DNA of 39,780 nucleotides from positions 1 to 39,780 of the forward strand of contig NZ_NIZW01000043.1 in NCBI RefSeq assembly GCF_002727185.1, in the 5' to 3' direction. This DNA is from Rhodopirellula bahusiensis. GTDB taxonomy: Bacteria; Planctomycetota; Planctomycetia; Pirellulales; Pirellulaceae. Below, one piece after another: positions 34,708 to 39,780 of the stretch (position 1 is its first letter; each line of letters starts with the position of its first letter). The position numbers and the translations under genes were made by a program. The notes beneath the pieces were generated by a model. The model searched no databases, was not told the DNA's origin, and saw only the letters and a program-made list of their open reading frames with translations.

Positions 34708-36356
34708 CAGTTGGCTCGCCTCGATCGGTGCGAGTCGTCCATCGAATCTCGCAAAAACTGATCGCGCAGTTCCCACCAGCGATCCGCCATCTGCTGCACT
34801 CGTTCAGGATGCTTGTCCGCCAAGTCGTTTTGTTCGGCTCGGTCGCTGGCCAAGTCATAGAGTTGCCAGTCACCATTTTCTTTTGACTCATTGGCCGCGG
34901 TTGCGGAACGCAACCAGGGAAAGGGGCGAGAGATATTGGAATGAATGATCTTCCAATCACCCTGCCGCAGTGCCCAGTTGCCTTCGTGATAGAACCACAA
35001 TTCGTCGTGAATTGACGCATCGCTATCGTCAAAGGACGGCTTCAAACTTCGACCGCTCATCGGTAGGCCACCGGTCTCGTCCAGCTCGACTCGGGCGAGA
35101 TCCAATACGGTCGGCGCTATGTCGATTGCGTGTCCGAGGTTGGTCCGCAACTCGTTCTCCGCACGGATTCCCTCGGGCCAATGAACGATGAACGGCGTGG
35201 ACGTGCCGCCTTCGTGCACCCATGTTTTGTGCCGACGAAACGGGGTGTTGGCGGCGCTGCTGAACCCAGGCCCCAAGCACAGATAGGTCGCGGCCGATCC
35301 GGGTGACGCGGAAGGATCGTGTCCTTCGCCTCGGACCATGATCTCCGCGCTCGCACCGTTGTCGGACAGGAAACAGATCCAAGTGTTTTCGAACTGGTCC
35401 ATTTCTTTGAGCTCGGCGAGCACACGCCCGATCTCTTGATCCATGCGGTCCACCATCGCCGCGTGAATCGCCATCTTGGTTGCCTGGAATTGTTGTTGTT
35501 CTTCGGTCAGTTCCTCCCATGGCAACGGGCGAGTGACCTCTCCTTCGCCGAGCACTTCGATTTGGTCGGGAAAGGCATAGGGCGGACCAACTTCTTGCTC
35601 GATCGGAGACAGAGACCCAACGTTCAGGCCCAGTTCACGCTGTCGTTGCTTGCGTTCTTTCCGCAATGCTTCCCAACCTGCGATGTAGCGGTCGCGATAA
35701 CGCTCGATGTCTTCCGGCAACGCATGCAGCGGGAAGTGAGGGGCATGAAATGCGAGGAAGTGAAAGAACGGCTGGTCGGAATGTTCTTCCGCGTGTTCCT
35801 GCAAACAATCGATCGCATGCTGAGCGGTCGCGGTCGTCCGGTAGAACTGCGGATCGCGATTCTTCTTGCGGATCGAGTCAAAGAACCCCGGGCTTCGGGT
35901 GGCTTCGTCGGAGAGATCAAATCCGTTGTCGGTTGGTTTGCCGTCGATGTGCCATTTGCCCGAGTGATAGGTGCGATACCCGGCCGGACGAAGGTATTCG
36001 GCCAACGTCTGAGCCCACTCGGGACGTTTCCCGCCGCCGCCATATTGCCGCGTCGCACCAGGCATGCTGTCGCGACGCACTTGTTGAGGGTAGTAGCCTG
36101 TCATCACCGCCGCTCGTGTCGGCCAGCATCTCGCCGTGTTGTAGAACTGCGTGTACCGCAAGCCGCCCGCCGCCAGTGCATCCAGGTTGGGAGTCTCGAT
36201 TTCACCGCCGTAGCATCCGGGATCCGAAAACCCAAGGTCGTCAGCGAGAATGACAAGGAAGTTTGGTCGTTCGGATGCCTGCAAGGGATTGCAAGCCACG
36301 CCCAGACAGGCGACTGCCATCAAGCAAACTAGACGTCGCACGTTTCGAAAGTTCAT
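34707..36356 (-). CDS. Secreted arylsulfatase
   Basis: A 549-residue type I sulfatase from ATG 36356. Upstream ATG 36440 is in frame but lies in the repeat element at 36412-36629 and gives no signal peptide, so it is less likely. Residues 1-28 are a signal peptide ending LQA. The catalytic features are standard: RPNFLVILADDLGFSDPGCY, the formylglycine site CWPTR with Cys 77 followed by AAVMTGYYP, YHSGKWHIDG, and a late DNGASAE metal-binding segment. A sulfate ester on an exported or extracellular glycan is the likely target. The gene overlaps the next sulfatase by one base. It is separated from the DUF1080-sulfatase gene by 363 bp of repeat DNA, so it may have its own promoter. Confidence 0.92.
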   Translation of the reverse strand: MNFRNVRRLVCLMAVACLGVACNPLQASERPNFLVILADDLGFSDPGCYGGEIETPNLDALAAGGLRYTQFYNTARCWPTRAAVMTGYYPQQVRRDSMPGATRQYGGGGKRPEWAQTLAEYLRPAGYRTYHSGKWHIDGKPTDNGFDLSDEATRSPGFFDSIRKKNRDPQFYRTTATAQHAIDCLQEHAEEHSDQPFFHFLAFHAPHFPLHALPEDIERYRDRYIAGWEALRKERKQRQRELGLNVGSLSPIEQEVGPPYAFPDQIEVLGEGEVTRPLPWEELTEEQQQFQATKMAIHAAMVDRMDQEIGRVLAELKEMDQFENTWICFLSDNGASAEIMVRGEGHDPSASPGSAATYLCLGPGFSSAANTPFRRHKTWVHEGGTSTPFIVHWPEGIRAENELRTNLGHAIDIAPTVLDLARVELDETGGLPMSGRSLKPSFDDSDASIHDELWFYHEGNWALRQGDWKIIHSNISRPFPWLRSATAANESKENGDWQLYDLASDRAEQNDLADKHPERVQQMADRWWELRDQFLRDSMDDSHRSRRAN

Positions 36357-36411
36357 CTCAGTTGTCTCTAGAAGTTGATTGCGAAGTTTTGGAGGTGGTG
36401 TCTCATAGGTT

Positions 36412-36629
36412 GGGCTTCCAAGCCTTTTTGCACCCCACATCTTTTGAGAGCCGCTTGCGTTGGGAATACAAGCGGTTTAAAGCCAGACATCCCTTGCCGA
36501 GGAATTATCAGTGTTTGATTAGCGGCGATTAGTGTTCCCTTGAACGCTCTGGTGGAACACTAATCCAGTCTGATCGGACACTAATCTTTGGTGTTTCGAG
36601 ATGTGGGGTATGAAAAGGCTTCCAAGCCC
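36412..36629. repeat. MITE-like element with terminal inverted repeats
   Basis: The ends at 36412-36441 and 36600-36629 are inverted copies matching at 25 of 30 positions. Each outer end carries GGCTTCCAAGCC. The inside is A/T-richer than its surroundings and carries the strong palindrome at 36527-36565, with no open frame. Size and structure fit a non-autonomous element. No target duplication is evident, so mobility is unproven. Confidence 0.6.
36527..36565. promoter_or_regulatory. Strong 12-bp palindrome upstream of the sulfatase pair
   Basis: GATTAGTGTTCC (36527-36538) and GGAACACTAATC (36554-36565) are perfect inverted copies around a 15-base centre. A third, one-base-shorter copy, GGACACTAATC, lies at 36576-36586. 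The set is upstream of the arylsulfatase start (36356, minus strand) and downstream of the DUF1080-sulfatase. It could be an operator, an RNA hairpin or an internal part of the surrounding element. Confidence 0.5.
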
Positions 36630-36657
36630 GACCAACAGAGGACGCTGTTCTCCCGAC

Positions 36658-36707
36658 GGTCTTGGAAGACCATCATACTGTTTTGTTTTCGGCGGCCTTG
36701 GAAGGCC
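36658..36707. repeat. Two covarying small hairpins
   Basis: GGTCTTGGAAGACC (36658-36671) and GGCCTTGGAAGGCC (36694-36707) are the same stem-loop with one compensated base pair (T-A against C-G). The pair lies just after the stop of the DUF1080-sulfatase gene. Related GGCTTCCAAGCC stems occur at both ends of the element at 36412-36629. Confidence 0.55.
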
Positions 36708-36719
36708 ATCGTACGATGC

Positions 36720-39392
36720 TCAGCGACTTGCGTCGGTGAAGGTCCATTCGTGAATGGTGTCGCCTTCGCCGTTGAGCAAACGCATTTGCCGGATTTCAAT
36801 TTGACCAGTCCCATTCGATGGATCGATTCGGACGCCTTGCACCGGGCCCTTCGGCGAAAGTTGGATGGAATAGGTGTGGACGTTTCCATCATGAGTCACA
36901 TCAAACACCTGGCTTCGCACCGCATTGTAGGGAAGGCCGATCTCTCTCCAGAAGATTTGCCCACTGCCCGATGAATTCGATTGCATTTCAACGGTGAACG
37001 TCATCGGCGATGCCTTCACCACTTCGGGAAGCGAGAAACTCAAGTGCGGGTCGCCGCCGGTGCTTTCAACTCGCAGCACGTTGTTGGAAACGGAAAGGTC
37101 GCACGTCCCACCGGGCAACCAACCGGCGACCGGTTTTCGGTGAACTCGCGGTTTGGTCTTCTTCGGTGTGTTGCCGGTGCGTTTCAGAATACCTTTGCCT
37201 TCCGCGGAGAGGTTGTATCGGGCGGGATCGAATCTTGGATTGACCAGCGGCCTGACGGCATTGGTTTCAACCAGATGCTGTTCAATCAGCTTGTCCAACT
37301 GCTGGACAAGTTCGGGATGTCTAGCCGCCAGGTTCGTTCGTTCACCGAGGTCGTTCTTCAAGTTAAAAAGTTTGTAGCGATGCGAACCGTTTTGACCGCC
37401 GTGAAAAATACGAATCAGTTTCCAATCGCCTTGATGCACGCTAACCGAAGGCGGAATCCAATTCGGCACGGGAGGATCATGAGGGAAGTAGGTGAAAATC
37501 GCTTCTCGCTGCAGTGGCTTTCCCTGCAAAGCGGGAACGATGCTGACACCATCGAAGCATTGGTTTGGCTGAGCGTCGATCGACAGCATCTCCAGGAGAG
37601 TCGGATAGAAATCGATGCTTTGAATGATCGCGTCGCTTCGCGATCCGGCTTCCACCACACCGGGCTGGACAACAATCGCCGGTCCTCGCACGCCACCTTC
37701 GTACATCGTCGCCTTGCCACCTCGTAGCGGAGCGTTGCTGGTCGCGGTCGTGCCGTCCACTTCGTTGTACATGTTGCCGCCGTTGTCCGACGCGAAAACG
37801 ATGATAGTTTCGTCGGCGATTTCAAGGCGATCCAACGTGTCCAGCAATGTGCCAATCGCATCGTCCATGCTTTCAATCATCGCGGCATAAGTGGGGCAGC
37901 GTTGAGGATCGTTCGGATCGACACGATCTCGATACTCCTCGATCAACTCTTTCTTTGCGTCAAACGGCGCGTGAACACTGAACATCCAGTAGTTCAAAAA
38001 GAAAGGCTCATCGGCGTGCTGTTCAAGAAACCGGACCGCTTCTTTGGCCATCCGGTCCTCAAGGTGCTCGTCCGGGATCATCGGATCATGATCAAAGTCC
38101 TTGAACTTCCACGGTGCAACGTAGCTGCCCGCAGGTCCCGGTCCGGGATGGTGCGGCAAATCGACGTCAAAACCATGTTCCAGTGGTGAGTAGGGTTCCG
38201 ATCCCAAGTGCCATTTACCGAAGTGGCCGGTCGCATAACCGTTGTCCCGGAACATCTCGGCGAGCGTGTAGTACTTGGGATCCAGCCGCGAAACCGATTC
38301 GGGAACGGTCGAGAACTTGTTGGGAGGCCCTTTCGCGGTCTCTTGGGGTTCCAAAACGACTTTCGGCAAGTGGCAGGTCGGCGAAGTGATGCCGTGCCGT
38401 GCTGGGCTGAGCCCGGTCAGAACACTCGCCCGCGTTGGCGAGCAAAGCGGACTGGACGAGTAGGCTCGCGTGAAAGTCATCCCGCGTTTCGCGAGCCGTT
38501 CGATGTTCGGTGTTTGATAGAGCTTCGTGGTTCCAAACAGAGTCGTGTCGCTCCACCCCAGGTCATCAGCCAGGATGAATAGAACGTTGGGACGCTTCGA
38601 TGCACTGGTCTTCGGCGACGCAGCGGGCTTGTTCGCCAGTTCTTTCACTCGGATGTTCTTCCACAGCACGGTGCCTTTCGCACCTTTGTGTACCTGCAGA
38701 CCGAAGAAGCCTTTGGGGTAGGATCCGTCGTCGATCCAGTGGGCGGCTGGCACACCATTGATCCAAGTTTTGACGACGTTGCCCTGAGCAGAAATCGTCA
38801 CACGATTCCAGATGTCTTCCTTGGTGGCCGCTCTCGCTTCTTTGTGCTCTTTCAACCACAGCGGATAAAAGTAACCGCCGCAGCTTTGTCCATAGATGCC
38901 ACCGGACCAATGGCGATCTTGACTGAATCCTTCCATCTCCGCCTGAGGTCCAAACACCATTTCGGTTCCGTTCTTGCCTGGTTTGGATTGAGCACGGAAC
39001 ATCACGCCGCTGTTGCACGACTCTTCCCACTTCATGTCGCAGGTAAAAATGAAGTCGTCGAAGTCATCTCGTTCAGTCGACAAATAGGTGCTGTTGGAAC
39101 CTGGAACGACTTGGCCAACAAGGATCCCGTCTTTCACAGTGAACTTGCAGGTGCCACCCTTCGGAGTCCAACCACTCAGGTCCTTGCCATTGAACAACGA
39201 AGTGAAACCTTTCGACAGATCCGGCTCGAGGTCTGTGTTGAGAAGCATCTCCTCCGGCAAAGGAGCATTCGCTTGGCCCTTGTACTTTGCATGCCATGTA
39301 TCCTGCTGTGGGTCGAGTTCACCCGCCACGATGACGTGGCTAGCACAAACGCAAATCGCGAGAGCGAGCAACGAAAGAGGAATTTGATTCAT
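36720..39392 (-). CDS. Secreted DUF1080 (3-keto-disaccharide hydrolase-like) - sulfatase fusion
   Basis: An 890-residue protein from ATG 39392; the frame is open further upstream with no signal. Residues 1-23 are a signal peptide. Residues about 62-253 match DUF1080 ([18 protein letters not shown] ... [11 protein letters not shown]), a jelly-roll family that includes 3-keto-glycoside hydrolases and many binding modules. Residues about 269-735 are a sulfatase: [16 protein letters not shown], the formylglycine site CSPTR with Cys 317 in [21 protein letters not shown] and VFASDNGG. Residues about 754-890 form a third beta domain whose GWLPGGTC start recalls DUF1080. One chain could thus bind or cleave a sugar and remove its sulfate. 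It is the first gene left in the sulfatase series after an IS element. Confidence 0.9.
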   Translation of the reverse strand: MNQIPLSLLALAICVCASHVIVAGELDPQQDTWHAKYKGQANAPLPEEMLLNTDLEPDLSKGFTSLFNGKDLSGWTPKGGTCKFTVKDGILVGQVVPGSNSTYLSTERDDFDDFIFTCDMKWEESCNSGVMFRAQSKPGKNGTEMVFGPQAEMEGFSQDRHWSGGIYGQSCGGYFYPLWLKEHKEARAATKEDIWNRVTISAQGNVVKTWINGVPAAHWIDDGSYPKGFFGLQVHKGAKGTVLWKNIRVKELANKPAASPKTSASKRPNVLFILADDLGWSDTTLFGTTKLYQTPNIERLAKRGMTFTRAYSSSPLCSPTRASVLTGLSPARHGITSPTCHLPKVVLEPQETAKGPPNKFSTVPESVSRLDPKYYTLAEMFRDNGYATGHFGKWHLGSEPYSPLEHGFDVDLPHHPGPGPAGSYVAPWKFKDFDHDPMIPDEHLEDRMAKEAVRFLEQHADEPFFLNYWMFSVHAPFDAKKELIEEYRDRVDPNDPQRCPTYAAMIESMDDAIGTLLDTLDRLEIADETIIVFASDNGGNMYNEVDGTTATSNAPLRGGKATMYEGGVRGPAIVVQPGVVEAGSRSDAIIQSIDFYPTLLEMLSIDAQPNQCFDGVSIVPALQGKPLQREAIFTYFPHDPPVPNWIPPSVSVHQGDWKLIRIFHGGQNGSHRYKLFNLKNDLGERTNLAARHPELVQQLDKLIEQHLVETNAVRPLVNPRFDPARYNLSAEGKGILKRTGNTPKKTKPRVHRKPVAGWLPGGTCDLSVSNNVLRVESTGGDPHLSFSLPEVVKASPMTFTVEMQSNSSGSGQIFWREIGLPYNAVRSQVFDVTHDGNVHTYSIQLSPKGPVQGVRIDPSNGTGQIEIRQMRLLNGEGDTIHEWTFTDASR

Positions 39393-39499
39393 GGTTGGTT
39401 TTCCGGTGGGGATTGGCAGCCAGTGTTGCGGCAGACCAGTTTTGAGGTGGGAAGGGATGTGGGAGCGGATGACTTGGCCGTGGGGAGAACGTCCGGCCA

Positions 39500-39568
39500 T
39501 CAATCGGCCAATTGATAGATCGAGATCGATTCGATCATCATCTCGCCGGCGTTGGCGTACTTATCGTA
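39500..39568 (-). pseudogene. C-terminal stub of a gene cut by the IS element
   Basis: A minus-strand open stretch reads [20 protein letters not shown] and then two residues to a stop at 39500-39502. It ends abruptly at the presumed IS edge. Its composition is that of a protein end, possibly of a secreted beta-sandwich protein, and it lies about 108 bp before the DUF1080-sulfatase on the same strand, as in an operon. It is too short to identify, so this is a suggestion. Confidence 0.4.
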
Positions 39569-39569
39569 A

Positions 39570-39780
39570 GAACCTATCCGAAAACCTAGTTGGCATGAAA
39601 AAAGCGGACCTTCCCTGAGTTGGTAACTTCTAACCTACTCAAACCCAAGGAGGGCCCGCCATGGATGGGCAACGGAGTTTTGATAATTATCGCATGCCAG
39701 ATGAATTGTGGGAGCAGATGGAAGAACTTCTTCCAGACTACCCACCCAGTCCAAAGGGTGGGCGACCGCGTGCCGATCTT
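39570..39780 (+). mobile_element. IS5-family-like insertion sequence, left end (partial)
   Basis: GAACCTATCCGAAAA at 39570-39584 is close to the GAGCCTGTCCGAAAA type of terminal repeat found in some IS5-family elements. TAA just outside would suit the short T/A target sites of this family. A ribosome site and a transposase start follow, and the element leaves the window at 39780. The right end and target duplication cannot be seen. Confidence 0.75.
39661..39780 (+). CDS. IS5-family transposase, N-terminal fragment (runs off window)
   Basis: ATG 39661 has an excellent GGAGG 8 bases upstream. The visible 40 residues (MDGQRSFDNYRMPDELWEQM, then EELLPDY and KGGRPRADL) match the start of IS5-type transposases with the DUF4096 N-terminal domain, where W..ME.LLP and GRPR are typical. 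The DDE catalytic part lies beyond the window, so whether the gene is intact is unknown. Confidence 0.85.
   Translation, partial: MDGQRSFDNYRMPDELWEQMEELLPDYPPSPKGGRPRADL

Noticed and set aside
36275..36300. Possible lipoprotein signal (GVAC) in the arylsulfatase
   Set aside because: The residue three before the Cys is Gly rather than a lipobox Leu, and a normal LQA cleavage site follows.
35319..36332. A 337-codon plus-strand open frame over the arylsulfatase
   Set aside because: Antisense to a sulfatase with a complete active site; composition is that of a complementary strand.
36356..36440. Longer arylsulfatase start at ATG 36440
   Set aside because: The extra codons come from the inverted-repeat element and would bury the signal peptide.
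1..39780. RNA genes, CRISPR arrays and prophage genes
   Set aside because: I saw no tRNA or rRNA sequence, no regular spaced repeats and no phage structural genes.

Overview
The window looks like a chromosome segment of a marine planctomycete close to Rhodopirellula (Pirellulaceae). The evidence is the mix of families. It holds a cytochrome c protein with an SHD1 N-terminus and a WD40 C-terminus, two planctomycete-type ECF sigma factors, a Ser/Thr kinase with TPR-like repeats, a dockerin-bearing heme peroxidase with an LEPR/XLL-type N-terminus, a toroid-repeat membrane protein, three secreted sulfatases and short palindromic repeats between genes. I saw no rRNA, tRNA or CRISPR array.

Layout. 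0.4-8.1 kb: cytochrome c/SHD1/WD40 protein (+), a duplicated acidic protein followed by an ECF sigma factor (-), a secreted EF-hand protein (+) and a transmembrane Ser/Thr kinase (+). 8.2-16.5 kb: dockerin peroxidase (-), a second ECF sigma factor joined to a PQQ-propeller protein (+), and a five-PAS hybrid histidine kinase (+) whose N-terminal receiver is degenerate. 16.5-21.7 kb: a repeat-rich gap, then a minus-strand run of a toroid-repeat membrane protein, a small membrane protein, an AI-2E-family transporter and an EcsC-family protein. 22.0-24.9 kb (+): a 94-aa protein behind a sigma-54-like promoter, an alpha/beta hydrolase and a CE15-type esterase. 25-39.8 kb: a sugar catabolic region, ending at an IS5-like element that runs off the window.

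The 25-39 kb region reads as one functional unit. L-rhamnose isomerase (rhaA), an NCS1-type permease and a two-helix membrane protein are transcribed divergently from an AraC-family regulator. Convergent to that regulator is a tight minus-strand series: DUF1080-sulfatase fusion, sulfatase, sulfatase (stop/start overlap with the previous gene), aldehyde dehydrogenase and a two-domain class II aldolase. Together these would desulfate a rhamnose-containing polysaccharide (ulvan or rhamnan sulfate is my inference), import and isomerise rhamnose, cleave the phosphorylated ketose and oxidise lactaldehyde. No rhamnulokinase and no microcompartment shell gene is in the window.

The points most worth a second look are the aldolase whose C-terminal half has lost its metal ligands and catalytic Glu, the sulfatase with CVVTR in place of CxPxR, the DUF1080-sulfatase fusion, the MITE-like element carrying a strong GGAACACTAATC palindrome inside the sulfatase series, and the IS element that seems to have cut off a gene just upstream of it.
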